Below are positions 8,124 through 15,960 of a stretch of DNA of 64,000 bases, piece by piece. Origin of the DNA: Vibrio marinisediminis (lineage in GTDB: Bacteria; Pseudomonadota; Gammaproteobacteria; Enterobacterales; Vibrionaceae); assembly GCF_014050145.1 (NCBI RefSeq), contig NZ_JACFYF010000005.1, forward strand, positions 62,001-126,000, in the 5' to 3' direction. Position numbers and translations under genes: made by a program. Position 1 is the first letter of the stretch. Each line of letters begins with the position of its first letter. The notes beneath the pieces were generated by a model. The model was given only the letters and a program-made list of their open reading frames with translations, was not told the origin of the DNA and ran no database searches.

Positions 8124-10676
8124 GTGAAGTTCATAAAGCGATTGCTCATTTTCACATTGGTTTGCATGATTCTTGGAGTAGGAACGATTTTCGGTTTCTA
8201 TCTCTATGTCAAACCAGAATTACCAGACGTAGCAACTTTACGGGATGTGAAACTGCAAACACCAATGCAAGTCTACAGCCAAGACGGTAAGCTGATTTCG
8301 CAATTTGGTGAAAAACGCCGTATCCCGGTGAAATATGATGAAATCCCACAACATCTAATCGAAGCACTAATTGCCACCGAAGATAGCCGTTTCTACGAAC
8401 ACTACGGTATTGACCCGATTGGTATTACCCGTGCGGCGATCGTTGTGGCAATGTCTGGCTCCGCCAAGCAAGGGGCGAGCACTATTACACAGCAGCTTGC
8501 GCGTAACTTCTTCTTATCAAATGAGAAGAAAATCATGCGTAAGATTAAAGAAATCTTCATCGCCATCCACATTGAACAACTTTTAAGCAAGCCAGAGATC
8601 ATGGAACTGTATGTGAACAAGATCTTCCTTGGTCACCGATCTTATGGTTTTGGCGCTGCTGCTCGTGTTTACTTCGGTAAAGATCTTAACCAACTAACGC
8701 TGAGTGAATTAGCTACCTTGGCGGGTATGCCTAAAGCACCATCCACCATGAACCCAATCTATTCACTTGAGCGTGCGACTCACCGCCGTAATGTGGTATT
8801 GGCGCGTATGTTGGATGAGAAATACATCACTCAAGAAGAGTATGACCAAGCACGTTCAGAGACGCTTATCTCTCGCTATCACGGTGCCGAGATCGCGTTA
8901 AATGCTCCTTATGTAGCAGAGCTTGCCCGCGCTTGGATGGTGGAACGTTATGGTGAAGAGGCTTACACCTCTGGCATGAATGTCTACACCACAGTAAATT
9001 CCAAACTGCAAAACGCCGCTAACGACGCTGCCATTAATAATCTACTGGCTTACGATGAGCGCCACGGTTACCGAGGTGCCGAAAAGGTACTGTGGAAACC
9101 AAATGCGACGCCAATGAGCGCAGAAGAAATCGTAAAAACACTGCGTAATGTGCCAAGCTACGGTGAATTAACGCCAGCGGTTGTCACGGCGGTTTCAGCT
9201 AAGTCAGCCGATGTGACGATTAAAAACAACGGTGAAGCGACTATCAACTGGGATGGCATTAAATGGGCTCGCCAGTTCCGCACCGATGAGCGCCAAGGTT
9301 CTGCACCGAAGAAAGCCAGTGATGTGCTTGAAGTGGGCGAACAAATTTGGGTCCGCGAAGTTGAAAGCCAACAAGAGGAAGGTGATGTGGTTTATCACTG
9401 GCAATTGAGCCAAGTGCCAAATGCCAACACCGCTTTTGTGGCAATGAACCCTGAAAATGGCGCGGTAATGTCGCTGGTGGGTGGCTTTAACTTTGTGCAC
9501 AACAAGTTTAACCGTGCCACTCAATCGGTACGCCAAGTAGGTTCAAGTATTAAGCCTTTTATCTACTCAGCAGCCATCGATAAAGGTTTAACCCTAGCAA
9601 CCTTAATTAACGATGCTCCGATTAACCAATGGGATCAGAGCCAAGGTACAGCATGGCGTCCAAAGAACTCGCCACCAACTTATGTCGGTCCTACCCGTCT
9701 TCGTATTGGTCTTGCTCAATCGAAAAACGTCATGGCCGTGCGCGTATTACGCGAAGTCGGCTTAGATGAAACGCGTCAATACCTGACTCGATTTGGTTTT
9801 GATATTAAAGATGTTCCACGCTCAGAAACTATCGCTCTGGGGGCTGGCAGCTTAACGCCAATCAAAATGGCTCAAGGCTATTCAGTCTTCGCCAATGGTG
9901 GTTACTACGTCGAGCCTTACTATATCGAAAAAATAGTGGGTCCTTATGGCGATGTAGAGTTTGAAGCATCACCGAAAACCATTTGCCAACAGAACTGCCC
10001 TGTCACTACCGTGGCAGAAGTCACCGAGTCTGAAACCGTGAGCGCAGATGGTCATAGTGTGTTTAATGAGCAAGACATCACTGAAGAAAACGCAGATGAG
10101 CCACAATACGCTCCACAAGTGATTTCTGAACAGAGTGCATTCCTCGTTCGTGAAATGATGTACAGCAACATTTGGGGTGGTGGTAGCTGGCGTGATGGTA
10201 CTGGCTGGAACGGTACAGGTTGGCGAGCTCAGAAACTAAAACGCCGAGATATCGGTGGTAAAACCGGTACCACCAATGACTCTAAAGATGCTTGGTACAA
10301 TGGCTACGGTCCGGGAGTTGTTGCCGTCGCTTGGGTTGGCTTTGATGATCACAGCCGCAAACTAGGTAGAACTACACGTAACAGCAACCTTGGCAAAGAC
10401 CAAATAACCGGAGCAGAAGCAGGGGCGAAAACGGCAGAGCCAGCTTGGGTTGATTTCATGCACACAGCATTATCATTCAATGCAGAGCAAGAGAAATCCA
10501 TTCCAGAAGGTATTGTCCGTATTCGTATCGACCGTGATTCTGGTCTACTGACCAACAAGGTTGATGGCAGTTCAATGTTTGAATATTTCCGTGAAGGACA
10601 TGAGCCTACAGAGTACGTTTCTGATGAACTCACTGACACTATCTACACCAGCGATGAAGGTGAAGAGCTGTTCTAA
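8124..10676 (+). CDS. mrcA: Penicillin-binding protein 1A
   Basis: Bifunctional peptidoglycan glycosyltransferase/transpeptidase, about 850 residues. A membrane anchor (about 8-28) is followed by a GT51 domain with EDSRFYEHYGID and QGASTITQQLARN, an OB-fold insert, and the transpeptidase domain with SSIK (catalytic Ser about 474), SKN and KTGT motifs. The start is GTG at 8124 (VKFIKRLLIF), with AGGGA just upstream and matching the MKFVK start of PBP1A; the frame is open 12 codons upstream without support. Divergent from pilM, as in most gammaproteobacteria. Confidence 0.96.
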   Translation: MKFIKRLLIFTLVCMILGVGTIFGFYLYVKPELPDVATLRDVKLQTPMQVYSQDGKLISQFGEKRRIPVKYDEIPQHLIEALIATEDSRFYEHYGIDPIGITRAAIVVAMSGSAKQGASTITQQLARNFFLSNEKKIMRKIKEIFIAIHIEQLLSKPEIMELYVNKIFLGHRSYGFGAAARVYFGKDLNQLTLSELATLAGMPKAPSTMNPIYSLERATHRRNVVLARMLDEKYITQEEYDQARSETLISRYHGAEIALNAPYVAELARAWMVERYGEEAYTSGMNVYTTVNSKLQNAANDAAINNLLAYDERHGYRGAEKVLWKPNATPMSAEEIVKTLRNVPSYGELTPAVVTAVSAKSADVTIKNNGEATINWDGIKWARQFRTDERQGSAPKKASDVLEVGEQIWVREVESQQEEGDVVYHWQLSQVPNANTAFVAMNPENGAVMSLVGGFNFVHNKFNRATQSVRQVGSSIKPFIYSAAIDKGLTLATLINDAPINQWDQSQGTAWRPKNSPPTYVGPTRLRIGLAQSKNVMAVRVLREVGLDETRQYLTRFGFDIKDVPRSETIALGAGSLTPIKMAQGYSVFANGGYYVEPYYIEKIVGPYGDVEFEASPKTICQQNCPVTTVAEVTESETVSADGHSVFNEQDITEENADEPQYAPQVISEQSAFLVREMMYSNIWGGGSWRDGTGWNGTGWRAQKLKRRDIGGKTGTTNDSKDAWYNGYGPGVVAVAWVGFDDHSRKLGRTTRNSNLGKDQITGAEAGAKTAEPAWVDFMHTALSFNAEQEKSIPEGIVRIRIDRDSGLLTNKVDGSSMFEYFREGHEPTEYVSDELTDTIYTSDEGEELF

Positions 10677-10707
10677 TCGAGTTATCGAAAATATCAGTCG
10701 TAAAGTA

Positions 10708-10735
10708 AAAGAGGTTGGCAAATGCCAACCTCTTT
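10708..10735. terminator. Bidirectional terminator between mrcA and oxyR
   Basis: Thirteen-base stem AAAGAGGTTGGCA / TGCCAACCTCTTT with a two-base gap, A-rich on the left and T-rich on the right. It lies between the convergent mrcA and oxyR stops and can serve both. Confidence 0.85.
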
Positions 10736-10787
10736 CTTTATCCACCAGCAAAAATGCACACTAATACTTCTAAAAGAAATTTTAAGC

Positions 10788-11675
10788 TTACACTCCTAGC
10801 TGCTGCTTGATGGTTTCAGCTAACTGTTCGAAGCGCGATCTAAATGGTGATCCAGGACGATACGCCACCACAATGCTGCGAGTAGGCTCAGGGTTAACCG
10901 CACGCAAGTAGCACACTCCATCTTTAATTTTTTCTTTAGGCAAGGCTAACTTAGGCAATAAGGTGATCCCGCCTCCGGCAGCGACCATATTACGCAGCGT
11001 CTCTAAACTGGTGGCTTTAAAGCGTTCATCATCTTTTGCGCCAGCAGCAAAACAGAAACCCAAGGCTTGATCTCTTAAGCAGTGACCATCACCCAGCGCC
11101 AGTACAGTACGTCCATTAAGCTCTAACATGTTCACTTCATCTAACGTTGCCCACTCATGTTCACATGGCACAGCGACGCTTAGAGGCTCGCTATACACCT
11201 CTATCTCTCTAAATGGTGCCGTCTCTGCCACCGAAGCTAACACCAAGCAATCTAGCTTGCCTTCTTCTAGTTGGTGAATCAGTTGCTGAGTTTGCGCTTC
11301 ATGTAAGTACAACTCCAACTCAGGAAATTGCTCTTTCAGCTTAGGGACAATTCTTGGCAAAATATAAGGACCGACCGTAGGGATAAAGCCAATATGCATT
11401 GGACCGGTCATTGCGCCACTTTGATCACTCGCCATATCTCGGAAAAGCTTCACTTCACTGAGAATTTTCTTCGCTTGCTCAACCAGCTGTAAACCGGCAT
11501 CAGTAAACAGTACTCGGCGGCTACTACGCTCTAATAGCGATGTCCCCAACTCATCTTCAAGCTTACGAATTTGACCACTTAAGGTTGGTTGGCTAACAAA
11601 GCAGGCTTCTGCTGCTTTACGAAAATGATTGTGTTCAGCTAACGCCACTAGGTATTCGAAATCACGAATATTCAT
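10788..11675 (-). CDS. oxyR: Hydrogen-peroxide sensor OxyR (LysR family)
   Basis: 295 residues. N-terminal winged helix-turn-helix (about 1-60) and substrate-like regulatory domain. The redox pair is conserved at the same numbers as in E. coli, Cys199 and Cys208, in GDGHCLRDQALGFCF, so disulfide switching by peroxide is expected. It is divergent from the prx-grx fusion gene, and the shared 165-bp spacer contains a complete OxyR operator, implying autoregulation and direct activation of prx. Four further cysteines (25, 143, 171, 237) are present. Confidence 0.97.
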   Translation of the reverse strand: MNIRDFEYLVALAEHNHFRKAAEACFVSQPTLSGQIRKLEDELGTSLLERSSRRVLFTDAGLQLVEQAKKILSEVKLFRDMASDQSGAMTGPMHIGFIPTVGPYILPRIVPKLKEQFPELELYLHEAQTQQLIHQLEEGKLDCLVLASVAETAPFREIEVYSEPLSVAVPCEHEWATLDEVNMLELNGRTVLALGDGHCLRDQALGFCFAAGAKDDERFKATSLETLRNMVAAGGGITLLPKLALPKEKIKDGVCYLRAVNPEPTRSIVVAYRPGSPFRSRFEQLAETIKQQLGV

Positions 11676-11701
11676 AATCTATTTCCTTCCCACAACTATC
11701 G

Positions 11702-11738
11702 ATAGGATAAATCTATCAAAACCATAGCACCAAACGAT
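11702..11738. promoter_or_regulatory. OxyR operator in the oxyR-prx spacer
   Basis: Four tetranucleotides in correct phase: ATAG (11702) N7 CTAT (11713) N7 ATAG (11724) N7 CGAT (11735). The OxyR consensus is ATAG-N7-CTAT-N7-ATAG-N7-CTAT, so only one base in sixteen differs. The site is 27 bp upstream of oxyR and just upstream of a T-run and a TAATAAT sequence (11761-11767) that could be the prx -10. The position suits repression of oxyR and activation of prx by the same tetramer. Confidence 0.8.
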
Positions 11739-11840
11739 TAGAGCTATCAAAGTTTTTTTTTAATAATGAGCTCAACAAAACGAAACAGAGCAGAAAAAAA
11801 GACTAAGCTCTTACCGAATTATATTGAAAAGGAAACCATT

Positions 11841-12569
11841 ATGTTTGCATCTAAAGAAGGTCAATCTGTACCACAAGTTACTTTCCCTACTCGTCAAGGT
11901 GATGCTTGGGTTAACGTAACCACTGATGAACTATTTAAAAACAAAACGGTAATCGTATTTAGCTTACCAGGTGCGTTTACACCAACATGTTCATCTAGCC
12001 ACCTACCTCGTTACAACGAGCTGCATTCTGTATTCAAAGAAAATGGTGTTGATGACATCCTATGTGTTTCAGTTAACGACACGTTTGTCATGAATGCATG
12101 GAAGGCCGACCAAGAAGCAGAGAACATCACCTTCATCCCAGATGGTAATGGCGACTTCACTGATGGCATGGGTATGCTGGTTGACAAAAATGACCTAGGT
12201 TTTGGCAAACGTTCATGGCGTTACAGCATGCTAGTGAAAAACGGCGTGGTTGAGAAAATGTTTGTAGAAGAAGATGTACCGGGTGACCCGTTCAAAGTTT
12301 CTGATGCTGACACTATGCTTAACTACATTGCACCAGAGCACAAAGAACAAGAGTCAATCACTGTATTTACTAAACCTGGTTGCCCATTCTGTATGAAAGC
12401 AAAACAGAACCTAATCGACAAAGGTCTGAACTACGAAGAAGTGGTACTAGGTAAAGATGCAACAACAGTAAGTCTACGTGCAATCTCAGGTCGTACTACT
12501 GTTCCTCAAGTATTCATCGGTGGTAAACACATCGGTGGTAGCGAAGAGCTAGAAGCATTCCTAGGCTAA
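11841..12569 (+). CDS. Hybrid peroxiredoxin-glutaredoxin
   Basis: About 242 residues. Residues 1-165 are a Prx5-type peroxiredoxin with peroxidatic Cys50 in PGAFTPTC; residues 172-242 are a glutaredoxin with CPFC (181-184) and the GSH-binding [15 protein letters not shown]. The fusion reduces peroxides using glutathione directly, as described for Haemophilus influenzae and related hyPrx5. I placed the start at 11841 (MFASKEGQ), preceded by AAGGAAA; the 25 upstream codons are lysine-rich and overlap the promoter. Divergent from oxyR and probably OxyR-activated. A mirror-image GCCTCCCGG/CCGGGAGGC hairpin follows. Confidence 0.95.
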   Translation: MFASKEGQSVPQVTFPTRQGDAWVNVTTDELFKNKTVIVFSLPGAFTPTCSSSHLPRYNELHSVFKENGVDDILCVSVNDTFVMNAWKADQEAENITFIPDGNGDFTDGMGMLVDKNDLGFGKRSWRYSMLVKNGVVEKMFVEEDVPGDPFKVSDADTMLNYIAPEHKEQESITVFTKPGCPFCMKAKQNLIDKGLNYEEVVLGKDATTVSLRAISGRTTVPQVFIGGKHIGGSEELEAFLG

Positions 12570-12619
12570 CTGACTTAGCCTGATAGGCTGGCTAACCAGC
12601 CCCAAACTTCAAGCCTATC

Positions 12620-12648
12620 GCCTCCCGGAATAATTAGCTCCGGGAGGC
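12620..12648 (+). terminator. Hairpin after prx-grx
   Basis: Perfect 9-base stem GCCTCCCGG / CCGGGAGGC with an 11-base AT-rich loop, 50 bp after the prx stop. No strong U tract follows, so it may be a weak terminator or a transcript-end stabiliser. Confidence 0.5.
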
Positions 12649-12670
12649 ACCCCTTAAAATCCTAAACACC

Positions 12671-12719
12671 AATCTAGATAAGTAGCCACCTTATCGAAGG
12701 GTCTCTATTTATCTAGATT
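12671..12719. other. 11-bp inverted repeat upstream of the disulfide oxidoreductase
   Basis: AATCTAGATAA (12671-12681) and its exact complement TTATCTAGATT (12709-12719), separated by 27 bp, about 70 bp before the start of the gene at 12790. The spacing is long for a terminator, and the arms are themselves nearly palindromic (TCTAGA), which resembles a pair of operator sites. The regulator is unknown. Confidence 0.45.
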
Positions 12720-12789
12720 TACATGAAATTTAATTCTTTCCATCCAGTTCAAATAGAACGCTTGGAAAGAATAGAAAGCGAGAATCCAT

Positions 12790-14262
12790 ATGAAACAGTT
12801 AATTGTTGATGTTGCCGTTATTGGTGGTGGTACTGCAGGTCTAGGCGCGTATCGCGCCGCAAAAGCGCACGCAGATAACGTTGTTATTATTGAAGGCGGT
12901 CCTTACGGTACAACTTGTGCGCGTGTTGGCTGCATGCCATCAAAACTGTTGATTGCCGCGGCTGAAAGTGTTCACCAAATTGAAAAAGCACCAGGCTTCG
13001 GTGTTCACCCTCAAGGTGAGATCAAAATCAACGGTCGTGAAGTGATGGACCGAGTAAAACGCGAACGTGATCGTTTTGTAGGTTTTGTTCTAGAAGGCGT
13101 GGATGAAATACCCGCTGAAGACAAAATCTCTGGCTACGCTAAATTCATCGATAACAATACACTTATCGTTGATGACCATACTGAAATCAAAGCTAACCGT
13201 ATTGTAATTGCTACGGGTTCTCGTCCTGCTTATCCTGCGGTTTGGAACGAATTGGGTGATCGCCTAGTGATCAACGATGACGTATTTGATTGGGATGACC
13301 TACCAGAGTCTGTCGCTGTATTTGGACCGGGTGTCATTGGCTTAGAGCTTGGTCAAGCGCTTCATCGCTTAGGTGTTAAGGTGAAAGTATTTGGTTTGGG
13401 TGGACAAGTGGGTCCATTAACCGACCCTGATGTAATGGCTTACGCAACCAAAGCTTTTCAACAAGAGTTTTACCTAGACCCGAACGTTCAGGTCGAAAGC
13501 ATGAAACGCATAGCGTCATCAGACGATAGCAATCACGACAAAGTTGAGATCAAATTCGTTAATCATGATGGTGAGTTAGAAACTTTTATTGTCGACTACG
13601 TATTAGCAGCAACGGGTCGTCGCCCTAATGTGGACAAACTCGCCATTGAAAATACCTCACTGGTTTTAGATGAGCGTGGCGTTCCAACAGCGGATTACTA
13701 CACACTGCAAACTTCGGTACCAAGTATCTTTATTGCGGGTGACGCAAGCAATCAAATTCCTTTGCTGCATGAAGCCGCAGATCAAGCTCGCATCGCCGGT
13801 GATAATGCGGGTCGCTACCCTGACATCCGCGCGGGACTACGTCGCTCAGTGATCTCAGCAGTATTCTCTGACCCACAAATTGCGATGGTAGGCGAGACAC
13901 GTAAACAGTTAGAAACTCGTTTAGGCAGTTGTGGTTGTTTCGCGATTGGTGAGGTTTCTTTTGAAAACCAAGGCCGCTCACGAGTAATGCTACGCAATAA
14001 AGGCTTATTGCATGTCTACGGTGAGCAAGGAACAGGTCGCTTCCTAGGTGCAGAAATGATGGGACCAAATGCCGAACATTTAGCGCACTTATTGGCTTGG
14101 GCACACCAAAGCAAGATGACGATTTCAGAAATGCTCGACATGCCTTTCTACCACCCAGTGATAGAAGAAGGTGTACGTACTGCACTACGTGACTTGAATG
14201 CTAAGTTGCACTTAGGACCAGAAGTGATTAAACACTGTCTAGATTGCGGTCCAGGTTGTTAA
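12790..14262 (+). CDS. Class I pyridine-nucleotide disulfide oxidoreductase (lipoamide dehydrogenase-like)
   Basis: 490 residues. FAD-binding GGGTAGLGA at the N-terminus, redox disulfide Cys43/Cys48 in TTCARVGCMPSK, NAD(P)-binding VFGPGVIGLELGQAL, FAD motif SIFIAGDA, and the dimer-interface His-Glu dyad H455/E460 (HPVIEE). The protein ends CLDCGPGC, with Cys483, Cys486 and Cys490, a tail not found in ordinary lipoamide dehydrogenase. It is not next to 2-oxo-acid dehydrogenase genes but follows oxyR/prx-grx, as in other Vibrio, so a role as a thiol or peroxide-defence reductase is an inference. The substrate is not known. Confidence 0.85.
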   Translation: MKQLIVDVAVIGGGTAGLGAYRAAKAHADNVVIIEGGPYGTTCARVGCMPSKLLIAAAESVHQIEKAPGFGVHPQGEIKINGREVMDRVKRERDRFVGFVLEGVDEIPAEDKISGYAKFIDNNTLIVDDHTEIKANRIVIATGSRPAYPAVWNELGDRLVINDDVFDWDDLPESVAVFGPGVIGLELGQALHRLGVKVKVFGLGGQVGPLTDPDVMAYATKAFQQEFYLDPNVQVESMKRIASSDDSNHDKVEIKFVNHDGELETFIVDYVLAATGRRPNVDKLAIENTSLVLDERGVPTADYYTLQTSVPSIFIAGDASNQIPLLHEAADQARIAGDNAGRYPDIRAGLRRSVISAVFSDPQIAMVGETRKQLETRLGSCGCFAIGEVSFENQGRSRVMLRNKGLLHVYGEQGTGRFLGAEMMGPNAEHLAHLLAWAHQSKMTISEMLDMPFYHPVIEEGVRTALRDLNAKLHLGPEVIKHCLDCGPGC

Positions 14263-14289
14263 TCCTCGGCACTCACTTTTATCAGTAAT

Positions 14290-14322
14290 ACAACAAAGCC
14301 TCGCATTGCGAGGCTTTGTTGT
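14290..14322 (+). terminator. Terminator of the disulfide oxidoreductase gene
   Basis: Perfect 15-base stem ACAACAAAGCCTCGC / GCGAGGCTTTGTTGT with loop ATT, 28 bp after the stop codon. The T-rich right arm acts as the U tract. Confidence 0.85.
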
Positions 14323-14341
14323 ATTTGATGAGCTATAGCAT

Positions 14342-14380
14342 ACCGGTCAACAACGCAGTGGTTTCAATTAGGCAGAGGGG
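14342..14380 (+). repeat. Partial P element (right end)
   Basis: Carries only the right arm of the palindromic intergenic repeat (GGTCAACAACGCAGTGGTTTC...AATTAGGCAGAGG). It borders the left edge of the first M module. Position and sequence match the right ends of the complete copies at 14645-14767 and 15456-15579. Confidence 0.7.
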
Positions 14381-14644
14381 TATGTATGTCCCGCTTATCA
14401 GTCCAGTGCTTTCTTAACCCTAATACAAGCGGTCCAATAACTCTTTGCTGCGCCAAAGAGTCATCAGAAAGGCGCTTTGGCTCGATACTGTGGTCCGGTC
14501 GGTTTTAGGCGTTCCGGACACCGAAAACCTAAAAATTCGTCCTGAATTTTTACCTAGTGTGTTGCTCATCTCTGCGCATTTTCAAACGCTTGATGTTGTC
14601 AGATTCGTTGAAACAATAGCACTGTCACACCAATACCAAAAATC
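14381..14644. repeat. M module, copy 1 (structured intergenic repeat)
   Basis: About 264 bp, roughly 90% identical by eye to 15580-15846. It contains two perfect hairpins kept in both copies: ACTCTTTG/CAAAGAGT with loop CTGCGC (14440-14461) and AAAAATTC/GAATTTTT with loop GTCCT (14531-14551). A GGTTTT/AAAACC pairing lies between them. A 70-codon reading frame crosses it but is not kept in the second copy, so it is not taken as coding. Flanked on both sides by P sequences. Function unknown; a structured RNA or a non-autonomous mobile unit are the main possibilities. Confidence 0.6.
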
Positions 14645-14767
14645 TTCCTCAAACTAATTAGATTCACAGCTAGGCGAGCAAATGAGAAAAGCCTCTGAGC
14701 ATAGGTCACTATGTGATGAGGTTTTCGAATACAGCTCAACAACGCTGTGGGTTTAATTAGGAAGAGG
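14645..14767 (+). repeat. P element, complete copy 1
   Basis: 123-bp imperfect palindrome. Outer arms TTCCTCAAACTAATTAGATT...CACAGC pair with GCTGTGGGTTTAATTAGGAAGAGG; inner arms GAAAAGCCTCTGAGCATAG and CTATGTGATGAGGTTTTC form a second stem with a tip of a few bases. The architecture (whole element one long hairpin, strictly intergenic) resembles ERIC, but the sequence is different. Confidence 0.75.
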
Positions 14768-14770
14768 AAG

Positions 14771-14810
14771 CATGCAGGTCAACAACGCTGAGGCTCCAAT
14801 TAGGCAGGGA
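14771..14810 (+). repeat. Partial P element (right end)
   Basis: Right-arm fragment GCAGGTCAACAACGCTGAGG...CCAATTAGGCAGGG, directly after the complete copy and 2 bp before the stop codon of the small gene at 14813-14911. Confidence 0.65.
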
Positions 14811-14812
14811 AT

Positions 14813-14911
14813 TTAGTGCATTGCGTGTAGGCTGACCAAGATGATTGCTGCTGCCCCAATAACAAACCAGCTTGAACCCATTACTAGTGCTGCTTTTAAT
14901 TCTGTACTCAC
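14813..14911 (-). CDS. YnhF/CydH-like small membrane protein (32 aa)
   Basis: A 32-codon gene with GTG start (14911) and GAGGAGAAG ribosome site ending six bases upstream. The product begins (M)STELKAALVMGSSWFVIG and continues as one hydrophobic helix ending LHAMH. It resembles from memory E. coli YnhF (starts MSTDLK.SLV, ends in a short His-tailed helix), now known as CydH/CydY, a fourth subunit of cytochrome bd-I oxidase. Length, N-terminal STxLK..LV motif, single helix and C-terminal His agree. It is not near cydAB, as E. coli ynhF also is not. The gene is sandwiched in the repeat cluster. No sequence search was possible, so the family call is probable rather than certain. Confidence 0.68.
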   Translation of the reverse strand: MSTELKAALVMGSSWFVIGAAAIILVSLHAMH

Positions 14912-15125
14912 TTTACTTCTCCTCAACTCTATCCCGCCATTACGCGAGCAAAGTTTGTTTTGATTATTTTTGAAGCAAGTAAGGTACATTAAATACGTGC
15001 CACTAATATCTGGCGAAGCTTACTTTTCATTTTTGATCGCCCTCAAGATGCATACTTTTAAATTAACCATCTCATCGAAGATGCGATTACAATGATCGCC
15101 CTTACTCTCTCTACTATCAGAAAAT
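14912..15125. other. Spacer between YnhF-like and DUF3624 genes
   Basis: 214 bp with divergent starts at each end, so both promoters should be here. The sequence is AT-rich; no operator, hairpin or reading frame was recognised and it carries no P or M sequence. Confidence 0.4.
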
Positions 15126-15374
15126 ATGAGCTGCTCTACTTGCCAACAAAACTGGTTTTGGAAAAAGATTGGTCACTGTATGCGCTGTGTCTATCAATTG
15201 GCAGCTCTGTCGACCATCTGCGTTGCAATCTGGTGGCTAGTATTTCGAGACAACCCAAAAAGCATTGAATCTATCGCCCTACTTGCCGCCATCGCAGCTT
15301 TCACTGGCTTGCTAGCCATGCATTTATGGATGCGATGGGTAGTGCTCCCCCTAAAGTCGAGCAAAAGAAAATAG
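15126..15374 (+). CDS. DUF3624 small membrane protein
   Basis: 82 residues starting MSCSTCQQNWFWKKIGHCMRC. Four N-terminal cysteines in two CxxC pairs (Cys3/Cys6, Cys18/Cys21) are followed by two transmembrane helices (about 24-41 and 50-72) and a basic tail. I recognise it as the DUF3624 family common in Vibrio; its role is not known. The cysteines could bind metal or a haem/iron-sulfur group, but this is inference. No strong ribosome site is visible. It sits between the YnhF-like gene and a repeat array, on the strand opposite argH. Confidence 0.8.
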   Translation: MSCSTCQQNWFWKKIGHCMRCVYQLAALSTICVAIWWLVFRDNPKSIESIALLAAIAAFTGLLAMHLWMRWVVLPLKSSKRK

Positions 15375-15393
15375 CTCGCGCCACGGTTGGCAC

Positions 15394-15455
15394 ACTGATG
15401 AGATTTCGAGTGCTGGTCAACAACGCTATGGTTTTTGATTGGGGCTACAAAGAGG
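15394..15455 (+). repeat. Partial P element
   Basis: Degenerate right half (GATGAGATTTCGAGTGCTGG TCAACAACGCTATGG...) 20 bp after the DUF3624 stop, ending exactly where the next complete copy begins. It is the most diverged copy in the cluster. Confidence 0.55.
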
Positions 15456-15579
15456 TTCCTCAAACTAATTAAAATCACAGCTAGGCGAGCAAATGAGAAA
15501 AGCCTCTGAGCATAGAAACACTATGTGATGAGGTTTTCGAATACGGCTCAACAACGTTGTGGTTTCAATTAGGCAGAGG
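15456..15579 (+). repeat. P element, complete copy 2
   Basis: 124 bp, about 90% identical by eye to 14645-14767 and in the same orientation. Outer arm TTCCTCAAACTAATTA..., inner arms around CTGAGCATAG/CTATGTGATGAG, right end TTTCAATTAGGCAGAGG. It directly abuts the second M module. Confidence 0.75.
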
Positions 15580-15846
15580 AATGTGTATGTCCCGCTTATA
15601 AGTCCGGTGCTTCTCTTTCCCCTTACACCAGCGGTCCAATAACTCTTTGCTGCGCCAAAGAGTCACCAGAAAGGCGCTTTGTCTTGATGCTGTGGTCCGG
15701 TCGGTTTTAGGCGTTCCAGACACCGAAAACCTAAAAATTCGTCCTGAATTTTTACCTAGTGTGTTACTCATCTTTGCGTATCTTTAAACGCTTGATGTTG
15801 TCAGATTCGCTGGAATAACAGCGTTGTCACACCAATACCAAAAATT
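15580..15846. repeat. M module, copy 2
   Basis: About 267 bp, closely matching 14381-14644. Hairpins at 15642-15663 (ACTCTTTG/CAAAGAGT) and 15733-15753 (AAAAATTC/GAATTTTT) are both intact. Flanked by P sequences on both sides, exactly as copy 1. Confidence 0.6.
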
Positions 15847-15935
15847 TTCCTCAAACTAATTAGATTCACAGCTAGGAATACTATGTGATGAGGTTTTCGA
15901 ATGCAGGTTAACAACGCTGTGGCTTCAACTAGGCA
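15847..15935 (+). repeat. P element with internal deletion
   Basis: Starts TTCCTCAAACTAATTAG and ends GCTTCAACTAGGCA but lacks about 28 bases of the left inner arm (the segment GCGAGCAAATGAG...AGCAT of full copies), so it can no longer fold into the full hairpin. Confidence 0.65.
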
Positions 15936-15960
15936 CTCAAGAATCTTTGTAGTCGCAAAG

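Noticed and set aside
14445-14657. 70-codon plus-strand reading frame
   Set aside because: It runs through the M module into a P element, is not preserved in the second M copy, and has no ribosome site.
15565-15771. 68-codon minus-strand reading frame
   Set aside because: Lies inside repeat copy 2 and is interrupted in copy 1.
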